Positions 33,017 through 42,548 of a DNA stretch of 64,000 nucleotides are shown here, in pieces. Source of the DNA: Termitomyces sp. T153 (lineage: Eukaryota > Basidiomycota > Agaricomycetes > Agaricales > Lyophyllaceae). Every line of letters begins with the position of its first letter. Position 1 is the stretch's first letter. The stretch is taken from the NCBI GenBank assembly GCA_018296165.2, contig JACKQL020000091.1:62001-126000 (forward strand), read 5' to 3'. The notes below the pieces were generated by a model, which was not told where the DNA came from, did no database searches, and saw only the letters and a list, made by a program, of their open reading frames with translations. A program made the translations under genes and the position numbers.

Positions 33017-33400
33017 TCACCCCCCCTCTAGTATGTGGCATCTTGATGTACTGGGTAGAAGAAGTCATGAATTGCCTGTTCCACTGCTGAAATGAGGTAG
33101 ATGCCTCAAATGGCCTTGGGGGCATTTGGATGCCTTTGGTAGAAGTCCTAGACCAGGGTTGGTGCATGTACATTAGCCTGCAGTTCCCAAGAGATGTTCT
33201 CAATGCCATATCCCTTCCATTTTACCTTGAACTGCAACTTCCCTCAGAATTTCCTGCTATCCAAGATTTCCTCTACTTCATACTCCTCCTCATTGTCAAT
33301 CAAAACTGGTGGGGGGGGTGGCCTAGAGTGGTGGCTGGGGATTGGATCCTCTAGGGCTGGAAATAGTTTGACAATATTGAAGACTGGGTGAAATTAGCAT
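33017..33400 (-). pseudogene. Gypsy-3 chromodomain and C-terminus
   Basis: Chromodomain read at about 33310-33190: Glu-Glu-Glu-Tyr-Glu-Val-Glu-Glu-Ile-Leu-Asp-Ser-Arg-Lys-Phe, then Gly-Lys-Leu-Gln-Phe-Lys-Val-Lys-Trp-Lys-Gly-Tyr-Gly-Ile-Glu, with the aromatic cage positions Tyr and Trp kept. It ends with Asp-Phe-Tyr-Gln-Arg-His-Pro-Asn-Ala and the usual Arg-Gly-Gly-Asp-Val just before the LTR. Stops are few. This places the family among chromodomain-bearing Ty3/Gypsy elements (chromoviruses). Confidence 0.8.
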
Positions 33401-34470
33401 AGGCCAACTGGGAGCTTAAGTTGGTATGCTAAGGGTCCCACTTTCTTCTCCACCATGATGGAGCCAAGATGACAATGTGACAGTTTTTGAGATAGTCTTG
33501 TTGTCTTAATATCTGAGCTATCCAAGTACACATAGTCTCCTGGCTTGTAAACTGAGGCCAGTGTCCAGCAACAGTCATAATAGTGTGCCATATCATTCTT
33601 GGCCTTCACTAATGCAGCCTTAGCCTCCTCCTATGCCTTCTTCATCCTGTCCACAAACTCATTTACAGAGTCATTCTCAGAGGGGTGTGCCCAAGGTTCA
33701 AATCCCATGTGGGGGTGCCTGCCAGTATCCAGAAAGAATGGAGTCATCTGTGTTGAAGAGTGGACATAGTTGTTGTACTGGAACTCAGCATCTGGCAGGA
33801 CCTCATCCCAATCATCCTGCCTCTCATTACAGAAGGGGCAGAGATACTATTCCAGTTCCTGATTTACATGTTCCATTTGCCCATTTGACTGGAGATGGTA
33901 GGCAGTGGTGGTATGGAGCTTCACTCCAAGCAGGTGGTACAGTTCCCAAGTTAATTCTGCTACAAACTGGGGGCCTCAATCAGAGATGTACCCATCTGAC
34001 AAACTATGGAGATTCCAAACATTCTTCTAATACAGACTAGCTGCTCCCAAGGCAGAGCACATTGTGTGGGTAGGGATGAAATGGGCTTGTTTACTATAGA
34101 GGTCCACAACTACCATCACTGCATCATATCCATGAGCATCTGGGAGTTCTACAATGAAATCCACCAATGCAACACTCTAGCAAGCAGCTGGAATGGGGAG
34201 TGGGTGGAGCTGGCCCATGGGTGCTTGGTGGCGAGGCTTGGTGCAAAGACAAAGATTGCAGGTGCTAGTGTAGGTGCCTATATATTGGGAGATCTGTAGC
34301 CACCAATAGTTCTAGGATACCAGCTCCAGCATCTTCCACCTTCTAGAATGTCCAGCTACCTGAGAGTTATGATGTTATTTTAGAATGCACTGGCAAAGTT
34401 CAGGAATGTTGGGCACATAAATGCATCCTCTAAAGGTCAGAGGCCCATCCTGGAGACCCCACTTGTTGGC
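33401..34470 (-). pseudogene. Gypsy-3 integrase
   Basis: Minus-strand integrase. The zinc domain is at about 34400-34250 (His-His-Asn-Ser-Gln-Val-Ala-Gly-His, Tyr-Trp-Trp, Cys-Asn-Leu-Cys). The catalytic core has Ser-Val-Asp-Phe-Val near 34165, Ile-Ser-Asp then Gly-Pro-Gln-Phe near 33985, and Asn-Gly-Gln-Met-Glu-His-Val-Asn-Gln-Glu-Leu-Glu near 33880: the D, D, E triad in order. The C-terminal Gly-Asp-Tyr-Val-Tyr-Leu-Asp-Ser-Ser-Asp-Ile-Lys block is in the open frame 33609-33394. Several CAA/CGA codons have become stops. It integrates element cDNA; this copy is inactive. Confidence 0.85.
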
Positions 34471-35740
34471 ATGGACTGACTTAACCCTACTGGCTTGTCA
34501 TGCTTGCAAGGCCTGAGTAGCATGGGCCACTGCATCCTCTTGCATGCTCTCTCAATTCCCTTGCTAGATGTCCTTGAGGATGTTTGCCTCATTCCCTTGG
34601 GCCACAATCCCTTCTAGAGCACAAATAGCAAAGAGCTCAGGCTTAAGGAGGATGATGTTGTCATTATCACCTGCCCCCATGCCATGATCAGCTCACCTAG
34701 ATAATCCATCTGGCTTATCCATGCTCTGTCCAGGTTTGTGGTGCAGCAAGAAGTCAAAGTTAGCCAGATACAAGGACCATCAAGCTTGGTGTCCATTAAG
34801 CTTCTTTGCCATATGAAAGTACTCTAGGTTCTTGTGATCTGTCCAGACTTCAAACTTATGCTATGCACCCTCAAGGAAATGCTGCCATTCTTCAAAGGAC
34901 CAAATTATGGCCAGCATCTCCATGTCATGGATCTTGTAATTCTGTTCTACTGCATTAAGGCTCTTGGAGTAGAAGGCTACAGGATGCCACTTGCCATCCC
35001 CCTTGGACTGCTGAGAAAGAACAGCTTCTGTGGCAAAGTCAGAGCTATCCACTTCAACACAGAAGGGGGAGTCATTGTCAGGATATACAAGAACTGGCTT
35101 AGAGATCACTGCTTGCTTGAGGGCATCAAAGGCAACTTGCTGCTCAGACTTCCATTGCCATGCCATGTCCTTAACAGTGAGGTCAAAAAGAGAGTGGGCA
35201 TGGTGAGAGAAATCTTGGATAAACCTCTAGTAGAAGTTAACAAAGCCTAGGAAGGCCTGTACTTCCTTCTTGTTCTTTGGCTCAGGCCACTCCACTACAC
35301 CTGCTCCTTGCTGTTCCATGAGAGATGATCAGACCAAGGTACTCAACCTTAGTCTGCTCAAACTCACACTTCTCAGGCTTAAGATAGAGCTGGTATTGGC
35401 AGAAGCATTCCAAGATAATGCATGTGATCTGACAGTGTTCCTCTAGGGTCTTGGTATAGATAAGGATATTGTCAAGATACACACAAACAACACTCTCTGC
35501 AATCAGATCACAGAAGATATCATTCATCATTGTCTGGAAGGTGGCTGGACTGTTTGTGAGGCTAAAGAACATCACCAAGAGTTCAAAGAGTCTGCAATTA
35601 GTTCTGAATGCTGCCTTCTACTCATCTCCTTCCTTGATGCACACATTGTTGTAGCCCCAGCAGACATCCAACTTAGTGAGATATCATGCACCTCAAAGGT
35701 TGTTGACCAGTTCTGAGATGAGTGGTAGGGAATAGCAGTT
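34471..35740 (-). pseudogene. Gypsy-3 RT (partial) and RNase H
   Basis: RT starts abruptly at Asn-Cys-Tyr-Ser-Leu-Pro-Leu-Ile-Ser-Glu-Leu (about 35740-35705). It continues with Trp-Gly-Tyr-Asn-Asn-Val near 35650, Phe-Phe-Ser-Leu-Thr-Asn-Ser-Pro-Ala-Thr-Phe near 35570-35530 and the catalytic Val-Tyr-Leu-Asn/Asp-Asn-Ile-Leu-Ile-Tyr near 35480 (Asp2 to Asn). RNase H is in the open frame 35166-34861, with Glu-Val-Asp-Ser-Ser-Asp-Phe-Ala-Thr and Glu-Met-Leu-Ala-Ile-Ile. Then Trp-Thr-Asp-His-Lys-Asn-Leu near 34835 and Asp-Gly-Leu-Ser near 34695. The first half of RT, protease and gag are absent in this copy, lost in one deletion that ends 43 bp inside the 5' LTR. Confidence 0.85.
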
Positions 35741-35783
35741 TGCAGGAGAACAGAGCAAAGGGGAACTAGGACATCCCCTGACA
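35741..35783 (-). mobile_element. 5' LTR-D remnant of nested Gypsy-3 (43 bp)
   Basis: First 43 nt of LTR-D on the minus strand (TGTCAGGGGATGTCC...), matching 33016-32975, then an immediate switch to RT. Together with LTR-D1 and the CCTGC duplication it bounds a complete but internally deleted insertion, 32460-35783. Confidence 0.85.
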
Positions 35784-36931
35784 CCTGCCTTCCAGTTACA
35801 AATCATGCCAGCCCTACCAGAGGAGCACTTCCATGCAGAAACTACCATGCTAGAGTGCAAAATGGAGGAACAGATCCTATACAAAGTAGTTCTCCTGGAG
35901 TATTATGAATTTGCTGACATATTCTCTGAAGGGAGCACCAAAGAACTTTCCCTGCACCATTCCTATGACCACAAGATTGACCTCAAAGAAGGTGCCTCAC
36001 CCCCATTTGGCATGATCTACAACATGTCCAAAATTGAGCTCTGAGCCCTGAAGGAGTACCTCAATGACATGCTCAGCAAGGGCTTCATATGCCCATCAAT
36101 CTCTGCCACCAGTGCCCTGGTCTTGTTCACTAAGAAGAAGGATGGGTCACTCTGACTCTGTGTAGATTATCAGGGACTCAATAAAGTCACCAAAAAGAAC
36201 CAGTATCCCCTCCCCCTGATTGGAGACCTTGTTGACTGCCTCTGCAGTGCCAAGATCTATACAAAGATAGACCTCTGCTCCAGCTACAACAATGTCTGGA
36301 TTGCTCCAGAACATGAATGGAAGACCACATTTTGCATCTGCTATGGCCTCTTTGAGTACCTTGTAATGCCCTTTGGAATGCCCTTTGGAATGACTAACTC
36401 CCCCACCACTTTCCAGTACTTCATGAACAACATCTTCCATAACATGAACAACATTTTCATTATTGTGTATCTGAATGACATTTTGATCTACTCAAATTTG
36501 CTGGAGGAGCATCTGGAGCACATCTGCTGCATCTTAGAATGCCTCTAAGAGTACCACTAGGAGTACCACCTCCATGCCAAACCCAAAAAATGCTCCTTCC
36601 ACACAATGGAGGTTGAATATCTTGAAGTCATTGTCACTCCTGACAGCATGCACATATACCCTGCCAAGGTTGACACTATAGTCAACTGGCCCCACTGTGG
36701 AACATCAAGGAGGTACAGTCATTTCTGGGGTTTGCTAACTTTTACTGCTGATTCATCAACAACTACTCTGAAATCACCAAACTCCTCAACTGACTCACAT
36801 GGAAGGACACCCCTTGGGATTGGGACAGCAAATGCCAAAGTATATTCTTCCTCCTCAAGAAGGCCTTCACCTCCACCCTGGTCCTCTGCCATTTCAACCC
36901 CTCCCTGCTGATCATGCTTGAATGCGATGCT
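35784..36931 (+). pseudogene. Gypsy-1 RT, copy 3
   Basis: Continuation of the 32459 frame after the nested element. It carries Gln-Leu-Gln-Ile-Met, Tyr-Asp-His-Lys-Ile-Asp-Leu-Lys-Glu-Gly near 35970, Lys-Lys-Lys-Asp-Gly-Ser-Leu near 36135, and Tyr-Thr-Lys-Ile-Asp-Leu (first catalytic Asp) near 36262. Then Phe-Gly-Met-Thr-Asn-Ser-Pro and Tyr-Leu-Asn-Asp-Ile-Leu-Ile-Tyr near 36468, where the first Asp of YLDD is Asn. It ends in the RNase H entry Ser-Leu-Leu-Ile-Met-Leu-Glu-Cys-Asp-Ala near 36905-36931, then switches to Gypsy-2. Two microduplications are visible: Met-Pro-Phe-Gly twice near 36368-36390 and the Glu-Tyr-His block near 36550-36570. Confidence 0.85.
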
Positions 36932-37840
36932 CTAACCAATAACAATGCTCAAACTCATCAACAGTTTGCCAATAGCACTTGCCACTTTTGTGGTGAGACT
37001 GGTTACACTATAGTCCAAGGCATTTGTATAAAATTAGAACAAATGATTCAACAGGGCAAGATCCATTGCAATGCTAAAGAAAAGATCATCCTACTATTTA
37101 GCACTATGATCCCCAACTATTTTGCTAAGCAACTCTATATGGAACACATCAAGGAATGGCACAGGCTTAATCCAGGACAAATTGTTACTGATAGACTTCT
37201 TTCAATGCTACCCCAGACCCAGAACAGGTGGCTATGCAGCAATCACTAATCCATGAAGTAATGCAACAGGATGTTGCTATGGGTCAAGTGCCAAGCAAGG
37301 ATGAACAGATCAATGCTTTGAAACATGAACTCTTTGCACTCAGGTGATCTGGCAAAAGGTTTGATGGTATACAAGTTCTCTATGTGGCATATTGACCAGC
37401 AAACAATACCCCCAAGGCAGTACTCTTGACTAGCAACACTTCAATGACTTCATCCCCATCTGATTCTACTCCAGCTCCTGCCACTAAGCCTGGAGACAAA
37501 GGCAAAGCACCTGAACATACTGTTGCTAATGAACAACTGCCTGTTGCTAAAGAACCTGTCACTCAGCCTCCCATCCACCCATTTTCTGGTATTCCTGGTC
37601 ACTATGCCCTGCCCACTAATGAGAATTTTGCTGCTCCTGATAGATCTAATGATGGTGCATATCAAACTATGCCACTCATATATAACATCAAGCAGTCCAA
37701 AACAGTCTTTGAACAGGTTTTAAGCACCAAGGTCACTATATCAGTGGGAGAACTTTGCTCAGTATCCAAGGACATCAGAAACCAATTCAGGACAGCAGTT
37801 ATGCCCAAACAAGTCATAGGCACTAGCATTAACACAGTAC
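36932..37840 (+). pseudogene. Gypsy-2 Gag C-terminal part with zinc knuckle
   Basis: Starts abruptly at the fusion with Gypsy-1. Near 36980-37015 a knuckle reads Cys-His-Phe-Cys-Gly-Glu-Thr-Gly-Tyr-Thr-Ile, with the His replaced by Tyr (CAC to TAC). It is followed by Ile-Gln-Gln-Gly-Lys-Ile-His and Pro-Asn-Tyr-Phe-Ala-Lys. A Ser/Thr/Pro-rich linker spans 37430-37640. This family is unrelated in sequence to Gypsy-1 and Gypsy-3. Its 5' end and 5' LTR are absent at this locus. Confidence 0.7.
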
Positions 37841-38860
37841 AGGACCCCAGCAACATTTTTGAAGATATTTTGCCAACATTTGCTATTGAGGAACCCCAAT
37901 TTTTGCTTAGTAGAACCTGTGGTGCTAACTATTGCTGAGGATTCCCAATTGCTTTGTTCCATCATGATGCTGATAGATAACAAAGAAGAAGTTGAATGCA
38001 TTCATGACAGTAGTTCCTGGATCATCTCAATGTCCACAGAGATCACTAGCAATCTTGGGCTATCCTATGACCCCAATATTGTTTTGAATATGCAGGGTGC
38101 CAATGGTACCATGGATCAATTGCTAGGACTTGCTTGTAACATACCATGCACTATTGGCAATGTAATGGTTTATCTTCAAATTCATGTTTTATGGTCTCCT
38201 GCCTACAACATTCTCCTTGGACACTCCTTTGATGTTTTAACTCAAAGTACAGTCAATACTCTTAGTAATGTCAAGACCACCATAACAATCACAGACCCCA
38301 ACACTGGCATGCAGTGCACTATTCCAACCTTTCCATGCAGTAAATCTAAAAGAAACAACCACTAAAATGTTCACTTCAAGATAGAAGCACCCTATTGCTT
38401 TCATTGCCAAAGGCATTAACAAAGACAATAGTGACACAGTGGTCATTGTTAGCTACAACCATTCAACTGGTCTAGCAACTTGTATGGCTTCTTGTGACTT
38501 GGACAAAGAAATTTTACTTATTGATGCTAACACACAGACAAACTCCATGCTAGCATACCTTTACACTACCACTAGTGACATTTCTGACTTGTCCCTTCCA
38601 CCTCATTCCTATCTTGTTTCTGCTGATACATCTAATACCTTGATTCTTGAACAGACTTTACTCCTTGATACAAAAGATACAGGCACTACCCCTAATTACA
38701 TTAACATTCCATTCCCCACTCAATTTGTTGCTAACAAACCCCCTAAGCAAAAAGGAGTTCAGATAAAGAAGAAGTATAAACCTGTTTCCATAAAAACCAA
38801 ACTGGTTGCCAGCTACATTAGCAAAGATTTTTGAATTGAGTGACATATTTTTGGCAATCC
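37841..38860 (+). pseudogene. Gypsy-2 protease
   Basis: The open frame 37859-38365 holds a retropepsin. The active site is Cys-Ile-His-Asp-Ser-Ser-Ser-Trp-Ile-Ile-Ser near 38000 (Asp-Ser-Ser for Asp-Ser-Gly). It is followed by Leu-Asn-Met-Gln-Gly-Ala-Asn-Gly-Thr, the Tyr-Asn-Ile-Leu-Leu-Gly-His-Ser-Phe-Asp block (second hallmark of the fold) and Ile-Pro-Thr-Phe-Pro. It is a single protease, unlike the doubled one of Gypsy-1. The region to 38860 is a linker of Thr/Ser-rich codons in one further open frame (38439-38834). Confidence 0.8.
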
Positions 38861-40450
38861 CCTAGTGACACTACCACCACTCAATCCTAATCCACCACCA
38901 TTTGTACCAACAAAGCGATTCACTAGCAAACAACAAGCAAAACTCATCAAAGACCATGACATGGGCTTTTTTACTAGCAACAAAATCAATGCGCTGGTCA
39001 ACATGGTCACCAAGCACCTGGAAGGATTCCAAATGAGGAAGCTTGCACCCTAACTTCTTCCCACCAGTATGCATACCAACAATACCTCACATGCCTTGGG
39101 TCCAGCACAACTGTCCCATACTCCTAGGACTAGAGAAGGAAGTATGCAAGATCATTTGTGACAAGATTAAGGCTGGTGTTTATGAACCTTCAAACTCTGC
39201 TTACTACTCATGATGGTTCTGTGTTCTCAAAAAGAATAGTAAGCTCAGGATCATGCACAGCCTAGAGCCACTAAACTATGTCACCATTTGCCATTCTGGA
39301 GTACCACCTTTTCCAGATCATGTTGCCAAATCCTTTGCTAGATGCATCTGTGGCACCATCCTAGACCTCTACATTGGCTATGACGAGTGACTTATTGCTC
39401 CTGCTTCATGGGACTTAACAACATTCCAAACTCCATTTGGCACCCTTTGGTTAGTGACCTTGCCAATGGGCTGGACCAACTCTGTGCCAATATTTCATAA
39501 TGATATTATCTTCATTTTGCAGCCAGAAATCCCCCATAACATGCTTAGCTTTATTGATGATGTTGGTGCTAAAGGACACAAGAACTGGAAGATTGTTAAT
39601 GGTAAACCCACTAAGCACCCTGCTAACTCAAATATTTGCCTAGTGCTATGAGCATTCTTCATACTTCTTAACAGAATTCTCCAGCAAATGAAGTATTGCA
39701 GTGCCACCTTCTTGGGTCACAAACTTGTTTTATGCACCCCAACATTCAAAATCCTTGGCCATGTTTGCAATCCTAGCAGTCATATCCCTGACAAAGGTTG
39801 CTTAGCCCTAATCAAGCACTGGGGCCCTTGCAAGTCACTATTAGAAGTCCAAGCTTTTCTGGGCACCATTGGGGTACTTGAAATGTTTGTCAAGAATTTC
39901 ACTCACTGCACCAACAACTTAACAAAACTTGCATATGTTGGTGTCCCTTTTGAGTTTGGCCCCAACCAGATAAATGCTCAATGCAACCTCATGAAAGCCT
40001 TACAAGATGCTAAGCCCCTAGTTCCTATCAACTATGAATTGCCTGACCCTGTCATCTTAGTGGTTGACACTTCATATATAGTGATTGGTTATTACCTTTG
40101 CCAGTGCACTAGCAACAATTGCAAAGAACACTGCTACAATTGCTTTGGATCAATTATGTTAAACAACAGAGAAGCCAGGTTCAATCAGCCCAAGTTGGAA
40201 CTCTATAGCCTTTACTAAGCACTGCAAACTTTGCAAATGTACTTTATTGGCATTAGAAACCTCATCATCAAAGTCAATGCTCACTACATTAAGGGTATGC
40301 TTCAGAACCCTGATATCCAGCCTTCTGCTAGCATGAACTGATGGATTATGGCAATATTAATGTTCCAATTTGAGCTTGTTCACATCAAAGGAACTTTCCA
40401 TGGCCCCAATGGTCTTTTGTGATGCTTGCCCCAGCCTAGCAATCCCCCTG
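38861..40450 (+). pseudogene. Gypsy-2 reverse transcriptase and RNase H
   Basis: RT blocks in order: Ala-Gly-Val-Tyr-Glu-Pro-Ser-Asn-Ser-Ala near 39175, Trp-Phe-Cys-Val-Leu-Lys-Lys-Asn near 39215, Leu-Pro-Met-Gly-Trp-Thr-Asn-Ser near 39460, and the catalytic Ser-Phe-Ile-Asp-Asp-Val near 39545-39562 (F-x-DD, both Asp intact). The connection and RNase H follow: Phe-Leu-Gly-Thr-Ile-Gly-Val near 39855, Val-Val-Asp-Thr-Ser-Tyr near 40060, Glu-Ala-Arg-Phe-Asn-Gln-Pro-Lys-Leu-Glu-Leu-Tyr near 40170-40205, and a His-Gly-Pro-Asn-Gly block near 40400. Frame breaks near 39650 and 40220. The family type is a Gypsy lineage widespread in basidiomycetes. Confidence 0.85.
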
Positions 40451-41960
40451 TTGATGATAGCAATAACTCTATTTATGATGACTGGATCAATTGTCTGCAT
40501 AGATTTGTTCACCAAGTTCAGCTACCACTACCACTCCTTTGCCAAGTCTCCATGGCTTCCTATTGCCTACTCTCTCTGGTCAAATTCCTGCCTTTGCAAC
40601 CCTTAGTGACTTTTGCTAACAATAAAGGTAATGCCCTACAATTAGCAACCAGCAAGGATGTCCAGCCTCTCCATGATAATGGCACCACCATTTATAGCAA
40701 TGTACCATGCAGCGCTAAGGCTATCACCAGCAATGCTCACATACTTCTAGTAGAGAAGTGGCTTCATGACCTTGTCAGACCCAAAGGCCTTAACCACAAC
40801 AAGTATACCACATTTGTTTGCTATGCCTCCATGTTCTTTGTCACAGGAGGCAAACTTTGGTGAAGAAGCTGAGACAGTGCCCACAAGCTGTTTGTTCCTG
40901 CTACTAGTTGCCTATGAGTCTTGAAAGCCATGCATGATGATTTGGGACATAGAGGCCTCTTTGCTACCTGCTCAGCCTTTCTAGAACAGTTTTGGTGGCC
41001 TTAAGTCAGCACTGATATCATATGGTACATCCAGACTTGCCACATCTACCAAGTGCACCAGACAATCAAAGTTCTCATTCCACTGACTGTTGCTATGCTG
41101 GTGCCCTTGTTCAGCAAGATATATGTTGACACCATGTTCATGCCACCCTCCAATAAGTTCAAATATATCATTCAAGGACATTGTTTGCTAACTCATTACC
41201 CCAAGTTCTGTATGCTTGCTAGAGAGAACACTGAAGCCATTGCCAAATGGTTATATGAGGACATCATCTGTTGCTGGGGAGTGCTTAGCAAAACTGTTAC
41301 TGACAATGGACCTCCTATCCTGAAGGCAGTCACCTACATAGCAAAGAAGTACAACTTACATCATATTTGGATCTCTGGTAATAATAAGTGTGCTAACAGG
41401 ATAGTTGAACAACCTCACTTCAATGTTTGTCAAGCCCTCTTCAAAGCAGTTGATGGTGATCAGTTTAGGTGGAGCACAGCTACTTACTCCATTTTTTGGT
41501 CAGAACGTGTTATAGTTTGCAAGCAAATGGGTTGCTCCCCTTACTATACAACAACTAGCACCCACCTTCTCTTACTGGCTGACATAGTAGAAGCAACATA
41601 TTTGCAACCACTGCCAAACTTGCTATTATCAACCACCGACCTGATAGTCTGCTGAGCAATTGATCTTCAATGTCACCAAGAAGACCTCAATCACCTTCAT
41701 AGTAATGTCCTCAGTGCTTGTTGCCTAGTGACCATTTGCTTTGAAGCAGAACACACTGCTACAATCTGTGACTACAATTTCCAAGGTGGTGACCTTGTAC
41801 TGATGAGGAACACTAGAATTGAGGTAACACATAACAAGAAAATGAAGCCTTGCTACTTAGGCCCATTGGTGGTAATTTCTCATAACCATGGCAGCACTTA
41901 CATCCTTTGTGGACTTGATGGTTCAGTACTGCATTGCCCCATAGCATCATTTTGATTGGT
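40451..41960 (+). pseudogene. Gypsy-2 integrase
   Basis: Zinc-domain remnants Met-His-Asp-Asp-Leu-Gly-His-Arg-Gly and Phe-Trp-Trp-Pro near 40930-41003, then Cys-His-x-x-x-Val-His-Gln. The open frame 41053-41655 carries the core: Ile-Tyr-Val-Asp-Thr-Met near 41120, Val-Thr-Asp-Asn-Gly-Pro-Pro near 41300, and Asn-Arg-Ile-Val-Glu-Gln-Pro-His near 41395, a D, D, E arrangement. A C-terminal frame (41728-41955) has Gly-Gly-Asp-Leu-Val-Leu-Met-Arg-Asn-Thr, the usual SH3-like tail. No chromodomain was seen after it. Confidence 0.8.
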
Positions 41961-42548
41961 TCCTTATTTTATTAGAAAACACATACCAGTGCCTAGTGAC
42001 ACTTTTAACATCAACACCTCATGACTCTAAGAACTCAAACAAACCAACCTTGTAGACAACAATGATACTGGCAACACTGCTAGCAAAGAAGAAAATTAAA
42101 GACATACCCTTTGCTAAGCCCTAGCAACCTTTCTTGACTCCACAATTATTTCTCACTATACCTTTCTCTAATATTCAGAAAAATTGTCAAAAATACCTTA
42201 CAAAAATAACATTTTACTTTACCATTCCCTTGTGGTTGATGCTATGCTCAGCTATTCTGTTGCTAGTACTTGGCATGCCTATAAAGGTTTTTTGCCATGA
42301 TGACTTACTGAGCATTCTCCTCCAAGCATTACTAGCATCAAGCAACAGTTGCTAGTGCATACCACCCTATTAATCTGGCATTTTCTTGCTTTCTCTTACA
42401 GTCCCTGAACTATGCCAAGTACTATACATTTTTGGAGCCCCTTAAGGGGGCCAGTCTAGTAGCATACAAGAAAAAGTATGAAGCCCCTTAAGGGGGCTAG
42501 TGTGGGTCTGTAATACTAACAAAGTCTATATACAAGAGGTGACAGTTG
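41961..42548 (+). other. Gypsy-2 3' region with two palindromes
   Basis: Tail between the convergent integrase and aORF2 genes. At about 42435-42451 and 42482-42497 the palindrome GCCCCTTAAGGGGGC occurs twice in direct orientation, about 46 bp apart. Each could form a hairpin, and each contains a purine tract. It could serve as a transcription terminator for convergent units or be an extra polypurine tract. Confidence 0.5.
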
